This document shows positions 25,458-38,709 of a stretch of DNA of 64,000 nt, piece after piece (within the stretch, counting starts at the first letter, position 1; every line of letters starts with the position of its first letter). The stretch covers positions 14,918,496-14,982,495 of the forward strand of contig OZ024936.1 of the NCBI GenBank assembly GCA_964017235.1. Reading direction: 5' to 3'. A program made the position numbers and the translations under genes. This DNA is from Sabellastarte sp. h YS-2021 (Eukaryota; Annelida; Polychaeta; Sabellida; Sabellidae). Under the pieces are notes generated by a model, which saw nothing but the letters and a program-made list of their open reading frames with translations, did no database searches and was not told the DNA's origin.

Positions 25458-27118
25458 AACCATCAGTGGAAATGGGATGATTTGTTTAACATTAGTATTA
25501 CTGTGATCAGCCATGCTGTGTTCATGAATATTTTCATTATTATGATGCATACTACCCAATTTCGACCCTGTTCCGTTTTTATTGCCCCTTAATGTTAAAG
25601 AAGCATCAACATTTGTATGTGGTATTTCTGCAATGCTATCAGAAGTACTGTCTGCATAGCATACAATAGGAATGGATGTACCCGATGTTTACCCCGTTTT
25701 GTTTTTATTGCCCTTGAAAGAGGAGTCAGAAAGATCCATGCTATCTATAAGTTTACCACTGTTGTGCTGCTGTGCCCAATGTTTGCCCTTTTCCGTTTTT
25801 ATTGCCCCTTAATGTTAAAGAAGCATCAACATTTGTATGTGGTATTTGTGCAATGCTATCATAAGTACTGTCTGTATAGCATACAATAGGCATGGATGTA
25901 CCCAATGTTTGCCCCGTTTTGTTTTTATTGCCCTTGAAAGAGGCGTCAGAAAGATCCATGCTATCAATAGGTTTACCATTATGTTGTGCTGCTGTGCCCA
26001 ATGTTTGCCCTTTTCCGTTTTTATTGCCCCTTGAAGTCAAAGCAGCAGCATTAGCAGGTGCACTATATGTATTTGAACCAGAGTGGCTATCCGTAACTTG
26101 CAACTGACTAAGAACTTGAAAGCGATTGCTCAAAGTTAAGGGTTGTTCATTTGTGGTAGCTTTCTGGTTATGTTTCACTGTACTGGTACTTCTGTATGTT
26201 TGTAAAGGTTTACTATGTTTTATTCATTAGTAACTTGAAATCATTGCAATCTTCATACAGCCTAGTACCGGGATCATGGTCTAACCTTTGCATGTGATTT
26301 TACTGATATTTATGGTCGATACAAGCAGTATTTACTGGCATGAACATCACATCCATGATTCTTCAATACTTACAGATACACCCATGGCACGCACAACTTT
26401 TCTAAAACAGAAGTAAAACAAAAGGACATGTAAGGGTTTGATAATTTGGTCTGCATAAATATTGTCAATTTACAGATGAGGTTCAAAAGATATTGTTTTC
26501 AAAACATCAGTTATTATATTTATCTAATAGAAACTTTTACTTTACCGATAAAAATTTTATTACTATTTTAGCACAATTCAGGTGGCTTTGAAATCACTTC
26601 TGGACTAATTGCATTATGTTGACCCTACTTTTTACGTTAATTTCCTTCTTATTTTCTAGAGGATTTGGTCATGTTTAATGACATTAGATATTATATATGA
26701 AGAGTTGAAATGAATTTAGGAAGGAATTTAATCATACCTGCAGCGCAGTTCAGCATGCCTCTCATATTCCTGTCTCATTCTCTATTCCACCTTTAAAACA
26801 TCTTGCTAAAATAGCTAAACAGAAGAATATTAAAACATTGTGCATTTAAAATAGCTCTCAAGGAAGGTACTGGGCACTTTTATCCCATTCAACGATTTAG
26901 GCAAGTTACATTTACAACAAATCTTCATACAGCGCAGATGAAGTGAGGTGATACATCTCATTGAATAGGCATGGTTGTATTGTAGCTGTCCCTACAATTT
27001 ACCACTGGTTAGATTCAAACCAAACAGATTAAACATCAAATGTGCTAATCACTTGGCTGATGAGAACCTGTTTTAGTAGTCCATCTGCCTGATGCTGTGT
27101 TACATGTTAACTTTGCGC
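25458..27118. repeat. Unit 6, type E with recombinant tail
   Basis: Marked by 'acccgatgtttacccc' and 'gcatgaacatc'. Its tail switches from the D/E pattern ('agagttg' at ~26,701) to the unit-1 pattern ('ctgcagcgcag' at ~26,740, then 'gcgcagatgaag'). The unit therefore holds the junction of the 8.3-kb duplication. Confidence 0.92.
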
Positions 27119-28779
27119 AACCATCAGTGGAAATGGGATGATTTGTTCAACATTAGTATTACTGTGATCAGCCATGCTGTGTTCATGAATATTTTCATTA
27201 TTATGATGCATACTACCCAATTTTGACCCTGTTCCGTTTTTATTGCCCCTTAATGTTAAAGAAGCATCAACATTTGTATGTGGTATTTCTGCAATACTAT
27301 CAGAAGTACTGTCTGCATAGCATACAATAGGAATGGATGTACCCAATGTTTGCCCCGTTTTGTTTTTATTGCCCTTGAAAGAGGAGTCAGAAAGATCCAT
27401 GCTATCTATAAGTTTACCACTGTTGTGCTGCTGTGCCCAATGTTTGCCCTTTTCCGTTTTTATTGCCCCTTAATGTTAAAGAAGCATCAACATTTGTATG
27501 TGGTATTTGTGCAATGCTATCATAAGTACTGTCTGCATAGCATACAATAGGCATGGATGTACCCAATGTTTGCCCCGTTTTGTTTTTATTGCCCTTGAAA
27601 GAGGAGTCAGAAAGATCCATGCTATCAATAGGTTTACCATTATGTTGTACTGCTGTGCCCAATGTTTGCCCTTTTCCGTTTTTATTGCCCCTTGAAGTCA
27701 AAGCAGCAGCATTAGCAGGTGCACTATATGTATTTGAACCAGAGTGGCTATCCGTAACTTGCAACTGACTAAGAACTTGAAAGCGATTGCTCAAAGTTAA
27801 GGGTTGTTCATTTGTGGTAGCTTTCTGGTTATGTTTCACTGTACTGGTACTTCTGTATGTTTGTAAAGGTTTACTATGTTTTATTCATTAGTAACTTGAA
27901 ATCATTGCAATCTTCATACAGCCTAGTACCGGGATCATGGTCGAACCTTTGCATGTGATTTTACTGATATTTATGGTCGATACAAGCAGTATTTACTGGC
28001 ATGGACATCACATCCATGATTCATCAATACTTACAGATACACCCATGGCACGCACAACTTTTCTAAAACAGAAGTAAAACAAAAGGACATGTAAGGGTTT
28101 GATAATTTGGTCTGCATAAATATTGTCAATTTACAGATGAGGTTCAAAAGATATTGTTTTCAAAACATCAGTTATTATATTTATCTAATAGAAACTTTTA
28201 CTTTACCGATAAAAATTTTATTACTATTTTAGCACAATTCAGGTAGCTTTGAAAGCACTTCTGGACTAATTGCATTATGTTGACCCTACTTTTTACGTTA
28301 ATTTCCTTCTTATTTTCTAGAGGATTTGGTGATGTTTAATGACATTAGATATTATATATGAGGAATTGAAATGAATTTAGGAAGGAATTTAATCATACCT
28401 GCAGCGCAGTTCAGCATGCCTCTCATATTCCTGTCTCATTCTCTATTCCACCTTTAAAACATCTTGCTAAAATAGCTAAACAGAAGAATATTAAAACATT
28501 GTGCATTTAAAATAGCTCTCAAGGAAGGTACTGGGCACTTTTATCCCATTCAACGATTTAGGCAAGTTACATTTACAACAAATCTTCATACAGCGCAGAT
28601 GAAGTGAGGTGATACATCTCATTGAATAGGCATGGTTGTATTGTAGCTGTCCCTACAATTTACCACTGGTTAGATTCAAACCAAACAGATTAAACATCAA
28701 ATGTGCTAATCACTTGGCTGATGAGAACCTGTTTTAGTAGTCCATCTACCTGATGCTGTGTTACATGTTAACTTTGCGC
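27119..28779. repeat. Unit 7, type A
   Basis: Second copy of type A. It differs from unit 2 by few substitutions that I could see; one ('catctgcctg' at ~27,087 against 'catctacctg') lies at its left boundary. Confidence 0.93.
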
Positions 28780-30440
28780 AACCATCAGTGGAAATGGGAT
28801 GATTTGTTCAACATTAGTATTACTGTGATCAGCCATGCTGTGTTCATGAATATTTTCATTATTATGATGCATACTACCCAATTTTGACCCTGTTCCGTTT
28901 TTATTGCCCCTTAATGTTAAAGAAGCATCAACATTTGTATGTGGTATTTCTGCAATACTATCAGAAGTACTGTCTGCATAGCATACAATAGGAATGGATG
29001 TACCCAATGTTTGCCCCGTTTTGTTTTTATTGCCCTTGAAAGAGGAGTCAGAAAGATCCATGCTATCTATAAGTTTACCACTGTTGTGCTGCTGTGCCCA
29101 ATGTTTGCCCTTTTCCGTTTTTATTGCCCCTTAATGTTAAAGAAGCATCAACATTTGTATGTGGTATTTGTGCAATGCTATCATAAGTACTGTCTGCATA
29201 GCATACAATAGGCATGGATGTACCCAATGTTTGCCCCGTTTTGTTTTTATTGCCCTTGAAAGAGGAGTCAGAAAGATCCATGCTATCAATAGGTTTACCA
29301 TTATGTTGTGCTGCTGTGCCCAATGTTTGCCCTTTTCCGTTTTTATTGCCCCTTGAAGTCAAAGCAGCAGCATTAGCAGGTGCACTATATGTATTTGAAC
29401 CAGAGTGGCTATCCGTAACTTGCAACTGACTAAGAACTTGAAAGCGATTGCTCAAAGTTAAGGGTTGTTCATTTGTGGTAGCTTTCTGGTTATGTTTCAC
29501 TGTACTGGTACTTCTGTATGTCTGTAAAGGTTTACTATGTTTTATTCATTAGTAACTTGAAATCATTGCAATCTTCATACAGCCTAGTACCGGGATCATG
29601 GTCGAACCTTTGCATGTGATTTTACCGATATTTATGGTCGATACAAGCAGTATTTACTGGCATGGACATCACATCCATGATTCATCAATACTTACAGATA
29701 CACCCATGGCACGCACAACTTTTCTAAAACAGAAGTAAAACAAAAGGACATGTAAGGGTTTGATAATTTGGTCTGCATAAATATTGTCAATTTACAGATG
29801 AGGTTCAAAAGATATTGTTTTCAAAACATCAGTTATTATATTTATCTAATAGAAACTTTTACTTTATCGATAAAAATTTTATTACTATTTTAGCACAATT
29901 CAGGTGGCTTTGAAAGCACTTCTGGACTAATTGCATTATGTTGACCCTACTTTTTACGTGAATTTCCTTCTTATTTTCTAGAGGATTTTGTGATGTTTAA
30001 TGACATTAGATATTATATATGAAGAGTTGAAATGAATTTAGGAAGGAATTTAATCATACCTGCAGCGCAGTTCAGCATGCCTCTCATATTCCTGTCTCAT
30101 TCTCTATTCCACCTTTAAAACATCTTGCTAAAATAGCTAAACAGAAGAATATTAAAACATTGTGCATTTAAAATAGCTCTCAAGGAAGGTACTGGGCACT
30201 TTTATCCCATTCAACGATTTAGGCAAGTTACATTTACAACAAATCTTCATACAGCTCAGATTAAGTGAGGTGATACATCTCATTGAATAGGCATGGTTGT
30301 ATTGTAGCTGTCCCTACAATTTACCACTGGTTAGATTCAAACCAAACAGATTAAACATCAAATGTGCTAATCACTTGGCTGATGAGAACCTGTTTTAGTA
30401 GTCCATCTACCTGATGCTGTGTTACATGTTAACTTTGCGC
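28780..30440. repeat. Unit 8, type B
   Basis: Carries all the type B markers at exactly 8,306 bp from unit 3. Confidence 0.93.
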
Positions 30441-32101
30441 AACCATCAGTGGAAATGGGATGATTTGTTCAACATTAGTATTACTGTGATCAGCCATGCT
30501 GTGTTCATAAATATTTTCATTATTATGATGCATACTACCCAATTTTGACACTGTTACGGTTTTATTGCCCCTTAATGTTAAAGAAGCATCAACATTTGTA
30601 TGTGGTATTTCTGCAATGCTATCAGAAGTACTGTCTGCATAGCATACAATAGGAATGGATGTACCCAATGTTTGCCCCGTTTTGTTTTTATTGCCCTTGA
30701 AAGAGGAGTCAGAAAGATCCATGCTATCTATAAGTTTACCACTGTTGTGCTGCTGTGCCCAATGTTTGCCCTTTTCCGCTTTTATTGCCCCTTAATGTTA
30801 AAGAAGCATCAACATTTGTATGTGGTATTTGTGCAATGCTATCATAAGTACTGTCTGCATAGCATACAATAGGCATGGATGTACCCAATGTTTGCCCCGT
30901 TTTGTTTTTATTGCCCTTGAAAGAGGAGTCAGAAAGATCCATGCTATCAATAGGTTTACCATTATGTTGTGCTGCTGTGCCCAATGTTTGCCCTTTTCCG
31001 TTTTTATTGCCCCTTGAAGTCAAAGCAGCAGCATTAGCAGGTGCACTGTATGTATTTGAACCAGAGTGGCTATCCGTAACTTGCAACTGACTAAGAACTT
31101 GAAAGCGATTGCTCAAAGTTAAGGGTTGTTCATTTGTGGTAGCTTTCTGGTTATGTTTCACTGTACTGGTACTTCTGTATGTTTGTAAAGGTTTACTATG
31201 TTTTATTCATTAGTAACTTGAAATCATTGCAATCTTCATACAGCCTAGTACCGGGATCATGGTCGAACCTTTGCATGTGATTTTACTGATATTTATGGTC
31301 GATACAAGCAGTATTTACTGGCATGGACATCACATCCATGATTCATCAATACTTACAGATACACCCATGGCACGCACAACTTTTCTAAAACAGAAGTAAA
31401 ACAAAAGGACATGTAAGGGTTTGATAATTTGGTCTGCATAAATATTGTCAATTTACAGATGAGGTTCAAAAGATATTGTTTTCAAAACATCAGTTATTAT
31501 ATTTATCTAATAGAAACTTTTACTTTATCGATAAAAATTTTATTACTATTTTAGCACAATTCAGGTGGCTTTGAAAGCACTTCTGGACTAATTGCATTAT
31601 GTTGACCCTACTTTTTACGTGAATTTCCTTCTTATTTTCTAGAGGATTTTGTGATGTTTAATGACATTAGATATTATATATGAAGAGTTGAAATGAATTT
31701 AGGAAGGAATTTAATCATACCTGCAGCGCAGTTCAGCATGCCTCTCATATTCCTGTCTCATTCTCTATTCCACCTTTAAAACATCTTGCTAAAATAGCTA
31801 AACAGAAGAATATTAAAACATTGTGCATTTAAAATAGCTCTCAAGGAAGGTACTGGGCACTTTTATCCCATTCAACGATTTAGGCAAGTTACATTTACAA
31901 CAAATCTTCATACAGCTCAGATTAAGTGAGGTGATACATCTCATTGAACAGGCATGGTTGTATTGTAGCTGTCCCTACAATTTACCACTGGTTAGATTCA
32001 AACCAAACAGATTAAACATCAAATGTGCTAATCACTTGGCTGATGAGAACCTGTTTTAGTAGTCCATCTACCTGATGCTGTGTTACATGTTAACTTTGCG
32101 C
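30441..32101. repeat. Unit 9, type C
   Basis: Carries the type C markers, including the 'gacactgttacgg' change, at 8,306 bp from unit 4. Confidence 0.93.
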
Positions 32102-33763
32102 AACCATCAGTGGAAATGGGATGATTTGTTCAACATTAGTATTACTGTGATCAGCCATGCTGTGTTCATGAATATTTTCATTATTATGATGCATACTACC
32201 CAATTTCGACCCTGTTCCGTTTTCATTGCCCCTTAATGTTAAAGAAGCATCAACATTTGTATGTGGTATTTCTGCAATGCTATCAGAAGTACTGTCTGCA
32301 TAGCATACAATAGGAATGGATGTACCCAATGTTTACCCCGTTTTGTTTTTATTGCCCTTGAAAGAGGAGTCAGAAAGATCCATGCTATCTATAAGTTTAC
32401 CACTGTTGTGCTGCTGTGCCCAATGTTTGCCCTTTTCCGTTTTTATTGCCCCTTAATGTTAAAGAAGCATCAACATTTGTATGTGGTATTTGTGCAATGC
32501 TATCATAAGTACTGTCTGTATAGCATACAATAGGCATGGATGTACCCAATGTTTGCCCCGTTTTGTTTTTATTGCCCTTGAAAGAGGCGTCAGAAAGATC
32601 CATGCTATCAATAGGTTTACCATTATGTTGTGCTGCTGTGCCCAATGTTTGCCCTTTTCCGTTTTTATTGCCCCTTGAAGTCAAAGCAGCAGCATTAGCA
32701 GGTGCACTATATGTATTTGAACCAGAGTGGCTATCCGTAACTTGCAACTGACTAAGAACTTGAAAGCGATTGCTCAAAGTTAAGGGTTGTTCATTTGTGG
32801 TAGCTTTCTGGTTATGTTTCACTGTACTGGTACTTCTGTATGTTTGTAAAGGTTTACTATGTTTTATTCATTAGTAACTTGAAATCATTGCAATCTTCAT
32901 ACAGCCTAGTACCGGGATCATGGTCTAACCTTTGCATGTGATTTTACTGATATTTATGGTCGATACAAGCAGTATTTACTGGCATGGACATCACATCCAT
33001 GATTCTTCAATACTTACAGATACACCCATGGCACGCACAACTTTTCTAAAACAGAAGTAAAACAAAAGGACATGTAAGGGTTTGATAATTTGGTCTGCAT
33101 AAATATTGTCAATTTACAGATGAGGTTCAAAAGATATTGTTTTCAAAACATCAGTTATTATATTTATCTAATAGAAACTTTTACTTTACCGATAAAAATT
33201 TTATTACTATTTTAGCACAATTCAGGTGGCTTTGAAATCACTTCTGGACTAATTGCATTATGTTGACCCTACTTTTTACGTTAATTTCCTTCTTATTTTC
33301 TAGAGGATTTGGTCATGTTTAATGACATTAGATATTATATATGAAGAGTTGAAATGAATTTAGGAAGGAATTTAATCATACCTGCAGTGCAGTTCAGCAT
33401 GCCTCTCATTTTCCTGTCTCATTCTCTATTCCACCTTTAAAACATCTTGCTAAAATAGCTAAACAGAAGAATATTAAAACATTGTGCATTTAAAATAGCT
33501 CTCAAGGAAGGTACTGGGCACTTTTATCCCATTCAACGATTTAGGCAAGTTACATTTACAACAAATCTTCATACAGCTCAGATGAAGTGAGGTGATACAT
33601 CTCATTAAACAGGCATGGTTGTATTGTAGCTGTCCCTACAATTTACCACTGGTTAGATTCAAAACCACACAGATTAAACATCAAATGTGCTAATCACTTG
33701 GCTGATGAGAACCTGTTTTAGTAGTCCATCTACCTGATGCTGTGTTACATGTTAACTTTGCGC
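32102..33763. repeat. Unit 10, type D
   Basis: Carries the type D markers, including the TAA change, at 8,306 bp from unit 5. Confidence 0.93.
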
Positions 33764-35425
33764 AACCATCAGTGGAAATGGGATGATTTGTTCAACATTA
33801 GTATTACTGTGATCAGCCATGCTGTGTTCATGAATATTTTCATTATTATGATGCATACTACCCAATTTCGACCCTGTTCCGTTTTTATTGCCCCTTAATG
33901 TTAAAGAAGCATCAACATTTGTATGTGGTATTTCTGCAATGCTATCAGAAGTACTGTCTGCATAGCATACAATAGGAATGGATGTACCCGATGTTTACCC
34001 CGTTTTGTTTTTATTGCCCTTGAAAGAGGAGTCAGAAAGATCCATGCTATCTATAAGTTTACCACTGTTGTGCTGCTGTGCCCAATGTTTGCCCTTTTCC
34101 GTTTTTATTGCCCCTTAATGTTAAAGAAGCATCAACATTTGTATGTGGTATTTGTGCAATGCTATCATAAGTACTGTCTGTATAGCATACAATAGGCATG
34201 GATGTACCCAATGTTTGCCCCGTTTTGTTTTTATTGCCCTTGAAAGAGGCGTCAGAAAGATCCATGCTATCAATAGGTTTACCATTATGTTGTGCTGCTG
34301 TGCCCAATGTTTGCCCTTTTCCGTTTTTATTGCCCCTTGAAGTCAAAGCAGCAGCATTAGCAGGTGCACTATATGTATTTGAACCAGAGTGGCTATCCGT
34401 AACTTGCAACTGACTAAGAACTTGAAAGCGATTGCTCAAAGTTAAGGGTTGTTCATTTGTGGTAGCTTTCTGGTTATGTTTCACTGTACTGGTACTTCTG
34501 TATGTTTGTAAAGGTTTACTATGTTTTATTCATTAGTAACTTGAAATCATTGCAATCTTCATACAGCCTAGTACCGGGATCATGGTCTAACCTTTGCATG
34601 TGATTTTACTGATATTTATGGTCGATACAAGCAGTATTTACTGGCATGAACATCACATCCATGATTCTTCAATACTTACAGATACACCCATGGCACGCAC
34701 AACTTTTCTAAAACAGAAGTAAAACAAAAGGACATGTAAGGGTTTGATAATTTGGTCTGCATAAATATTGTCAATTTACAGATGAGGTTCAAAAGATATT
34801 GTTTTCAAAACATCAGTTATTATATTTATCTAATAGAAACTTTTACTTTACCGATAAAAATTTTATTACTATTTTAGCACAATTCAGGTGGCTTTGAAAT
34901 CACTTCTGGACTAATTGCATTATGTTGACCCTACTTTTTACGTTAATTTCCTTCTTATTTTCTAGAGGATTTGGTCATGTTTAATGACATTAGATATTAT
35001 ATATGAAGAGTTGAAATGAATTTAGGAAGGAATTTAATCATACCTGCAGTGCAGTTCAGCATGCCTCTCATTTTCCTGTCTCATTCTCTATTCCACCTTT
35101 AAAACATCTTGCTAAAATAGCTAAACAGAAGAATATTAAAACATTGTGCATTTAAAATAGCTCTCAAGGAAGGTACTGGGCACTTTTATCCCATTCAACG
35201 ATTTAGGCAAGTTACATTTACAACAAATCTTCATACAGCTCAGATGAAGTGAGGTGATACATCTCATTAAACAGGCATGGTTGTATTGTAGCTGTCCCTA
35301 CAATTTACCACTGGTTAGATTCAAAACCACACAGATTAAACATCAAATGTGCTAATCACTTGGCTGATGAGAACCTGTTTTAGTAGTCCATCTACCTGAT
35401 GCTGTGTTACATGTTAACTTTGCGC
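33764..35425. repeat. Unit 11, type E
   Basis: Type E head with the original D/E tail ('ctgcagtgcag', 'cattaaacagg'), unlike the recombinant tail of unit 6. One base in its head ('tttgttcaac') differs from unit 6 ('tttgtttaac'). Confidence 0.92.
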
Positions 35426-37087
35426 AACCATCAGTGGAAATGGGATGATTTGTTCAACATTAGTATTACTGTGATCAGCCATGCTGTGTTCATGAATATT
35501 TTCATTATTATGATGCATACTACCCAATTTCGACCCTGTTCCGTTTTTATTGCCCCTTAATGTTAAAGAAGCATCAACATTTGTATGTGGTATTTCTGCA
35601 ATGCTATCAGAAGTACTGTCTGCATAGCATACAATAGGAATGGATGTACCCGATGTTTACCCCGTTTTGTTTTTATTGCCCTTGAAAGAGGAGTCAGAAA
35701 GATCCATGCTATCTATAAGTTTACCACTGTTGTGCTGCTGTGCCCAATGTTTGCCCTTTTCCGTTTTTATTGCCCCTTAATGTTAAAGAAGCATCAACAT
35801 TTGTATGTGGTATTTGTGCAATGCTATCATAAGTACTGTCTGTATAGCATACAATAGGCATGGATGTACCCAATGTTTGCCCCGTTTTGTTTTTATTGCC
35901 CTTGAAAGAGGCGTCAGAAAGATCCATGCTATCAATAGGTTTACCATTATGTTGTGCTGCTGTGCCCAATGTTTGCCCTTTTCCGTTTTTATTGCCCCTT
36001 GAAGTCAAAGCAGCAGCATTAGCAGGTGCACTATATGTATTTGAACCAGAGTGGCTATCCGTAACTTGCAACTGACTAAGAACTTGAAAGCGATTGCTCA
36101 AAGTTAAGGGTTGTTCATTTGTGGTAGCTTTCTGGTTATGTTTCACTGTACTGGTACTTCTGTATGTTTGTAAAGGTTTACTATGTTTCATTCATTAGTA
36201 ACTTGAAATCATTGCAATCTTCATACAGCCTAGTACCGGGATCATGGTCTAACCTTTGCATGTGATTTTACTGATATTTATGGTCGATACAAGCAGTATT
36301 TACTGGCATGAACATCACATCCATGATTCTTCAATACTTACAGATACACCCATGGCACGCACAACTTTTCTAAAACAGAAGTAAAACAAAAGGACATGTA
36401 AGGGTTTGATAATTTGGTCTGCATAAATATTGTCAATTTACAGATGAGGTTCAAAAGATATTGTTTTCAAAACATCAGTTATTATATTTATCTAATAGAA
36501 ACTTTTACTTTACCGATAAAAATTTTATTACTATTTTAGCACAATTCAGGTGGCTTTGAAATCACTTCTGGACTAATTGCATTATGTTGACCCTACTTTT
36601 TACGTTAATTTCCTTCTTATTTTCTAGAGGATTTGGTCATGTTTAATGACATTAGATATTATATATGAAGAGTTGAAATGAATTTAGGAAGGAATTTAAT
36701 CATACCTGCAGTGCAGTTCAGCATGCCTCTCATTTTGCTGTCTCATTCTCTATTCCACCTTTAAAACATCTTGCTAAAATAGCTAAACAGAAGAATATTA
36801 AAACATTGTGCATTTAAAATAGCTCTCAAGGAAGGTACTGGGCACTTTTATCCCATTCAGCGATTTAGGCAAGTTACATTTACAACAAAACTTCATACAG
36901 CTCAGATGAAATGAGGTGATACATCTCATTGAATAGGCATGGTTGTATTGTAGCTGTCTCTACAATTTACCACTGGTTAGATTCAAAACCACACAGATTA
37001 AACATCAAATGTGCTAATCACTTGGCTGATGAGAACCTGTTTTAGTAGTCCATCTACCTGATGCTGTGTTACATGTTAACTTTGCGC
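35426..37087. repeat. Unit 12, type E-like
   Basis: Head as type E. A 'tttcattcatt' variant adds an upstream start, lengthening the minus-strand frame to 156 codons. The tail begins to diverge ('cattttgctg', 'attcagcgat', 'caaaacttcat'). Confidence 0.92.
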
Positions 37088-38709
37088 AACCATCAGTGGA
37101 AATGGGATGATTTGTTCAACATTAGTATTACTGTGATCAGCCATGCTGTGTTCATGAATATTTTCATTATTATGATGCATACTACCCAATTTCGACCCTG
37201 TTCCGTTTTTATTGCCCCTTAATGTTAAAGAAGCATCAACATTTGTATGTGGTATTTCTGCAATGCTATCAGAAGTACTGTCTGCATAGCATACAATAGG
37301 AATGGATGTACCCAATGTTTGCCCCGTTTTGTTTTTATTGCCCTTGAAAGAGGAGTCAGAAAGATCCATGCTATTTATAAGTTTACCACTGTTGTGCTGC
37401 TGTGCCCAATGTTTGCCCTTTTCCGTTTTTATTGCCCCTTAATGTTAAAGCAGCATCAATATTTGTATGTGGAATTTGTGCAATGCTATCATAAGTACTG
37501 TCTGCATAGCATACAATAGGCATGGATGTACCCAATGTTTGCCCCGTTTTGTTTTTATTGCCCTTGAAAGAGGAGTCAGAAAGATCCATGCTATCAATAG
37601 GTTTACCATTATGTTGTGCTGCTGTGCCCAATGTTTGCCCTTTTCCGTTTTTATTGCCCCTTGAAGTCAAAAAAGCAGCATTAGCAGGTGCACTATATGT
37701 ATTTGAACCAGAGTGGCTATCCGTAACTTGCAACTGACTAAGAACTTGAAAGCGATTGCTCAAAGTTAAGGGTTGTTCATTTGTGGTAGCTTTCTGGTTA
37801 TGTTTCACTGTACTGGCACTTCTGTATGTTTGTAAAGGTTTACTATGTTTTATTCATTAGTAACTTGAAATCATTGCAATCTTCATACAGCCTAGTACTG
37901 GAATCATGGTCTAACCTTTGCATGTGATTTTAGTGATATTTATGGTCGATACAAGCAGTATTTACAGGCATGGACATCACATCCATGATTCTTCAATACT
38001 TACAGATACACCCATGGCACGCACAACTTTTCTAAAACAGAAGTAAAACAAAAGGACATGTAAGGGTTTGATAATTTGGTCTGCATAAATATTGTCAATT
38101 TACAAATGAGGTTCAAAAGATATTGTTTTTAAAACATCAGTTATTATATTTATCTAATAGAAACTTTTACTTTACCGATAAAAATTTTATTACTATTTTA
38201 GCACAATTCAGGTGGCTTTGAAATCACTTCTGGACTAATTGCATTATGTTGACCCTACTTTTTACGTTAATTTCCTTCTTATTTTCTAGAGGATTTGGTG
38301 ATGTTTAATGACATTAGATATTATATATGAAGAGTTGAAATGAATTTAGGAAGGAATTTAATCATACCTGCAGCGCAGTTCAGCATGCCTCTCATTTTGC
38401 TGTCTCATTCTCTATTCCACCTTTAAAACATCTTGCTAAAATAGCTAAACAGAAGAATATTAAAACATTGTGCATTTAAAATAGCTCTCGAGGAAGGTAC
38501 TGGGCACTTTTATCCCATTCAACGATTTAGGCAAGTTACATTTACAACAAAACTTCATACAGCTCAGATGAAGTGAGGTGATACATCTCATTGAATAGGC
38601 ATGGTTGTATTGTAGCTGTCCCTACAATTTACCACTGGTTAGATTCAAAACCACACAGATTAAACATCAAATGTGCTAATCACTTGGCTGATGAGAACCT
38701 GTTTTAGTA
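37088..38709. repeat. Unit 13 (right edge, most diverged)
   Basis: Has the intact CAA codon again and private changes such as 'ctatttataag', 'gcagcatcaatattt', 'tggaatttgtg', 'caaaaaagcag' and 'tttagtgatat'. It ends without the last ~45 bases and passes into diverged monomers. Confidence 0.9.

Larger units (their letters stand above)
18400..26705. repeat. Higher-order repeat block 1 (8,306 bp, types A-E)
   Basis: Covers the end of unit 1 through most of unit 6. The same A-B-C-D-E order of private variants is repeated immediately to the right. Breakpoints are placed by the change of variant pattern in the unit 6 tail, within about 40 bases (26,704-26,744). Confidence 0.9.
26706..35011. repeat. 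Higher-order repeat block 2 (8,306 bp, types A-E)
   Basis: All five unit anchors are offset by exactly 8,306 bp from block 1 (18,972 to 27,278; 20,633 to 28,939; 22,294 to 30,600; 23,955 to 32,261; 25,617 to 33,923). Sequence difference between the blocks is very low by eye. Confidence 0.9.
17151..38709. repeat. Macrosatellite: 13 tandem units of ~1,661 bp
   Basis: Anchors recur every 1,661-1,662 bp (for example at 17,311, 18,972, 20,633, 22,294, 23,955, 25,617, 27,278, 28,939, 30,600, 32,261, 33,923, 35,585 and 37,247). Each unit, read left to right, has about 0.76 kb derived from a Ngaro-type ORF2 (coding sense on the minus strand) and about 0.9 kb of unrelated AT-rich sequence. Units are very similar, and the two outermost differ most, as expected if unequal crossing-over homogenises the interior. 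Last-unit homology stops at about 38,709, some 45 bases short of a full unit. Confidence 0.97.

Noticed and set aside
17311..37737. Recurrent plus-strand open frames of 65, 71 and 90 codons in every array unit
   Set aside because: They are antisense shadows of the ORF2-derived segment. They recur only because the unit recurs, and they have no recognisable motif.
17151..38709. CRISPR array or tandem gene family
   Set aside because: The unit is far too long and has no spacers. Each unit holds a frameshifted fragment, so it is neither a CRISPR array nor a functional gene cluster.
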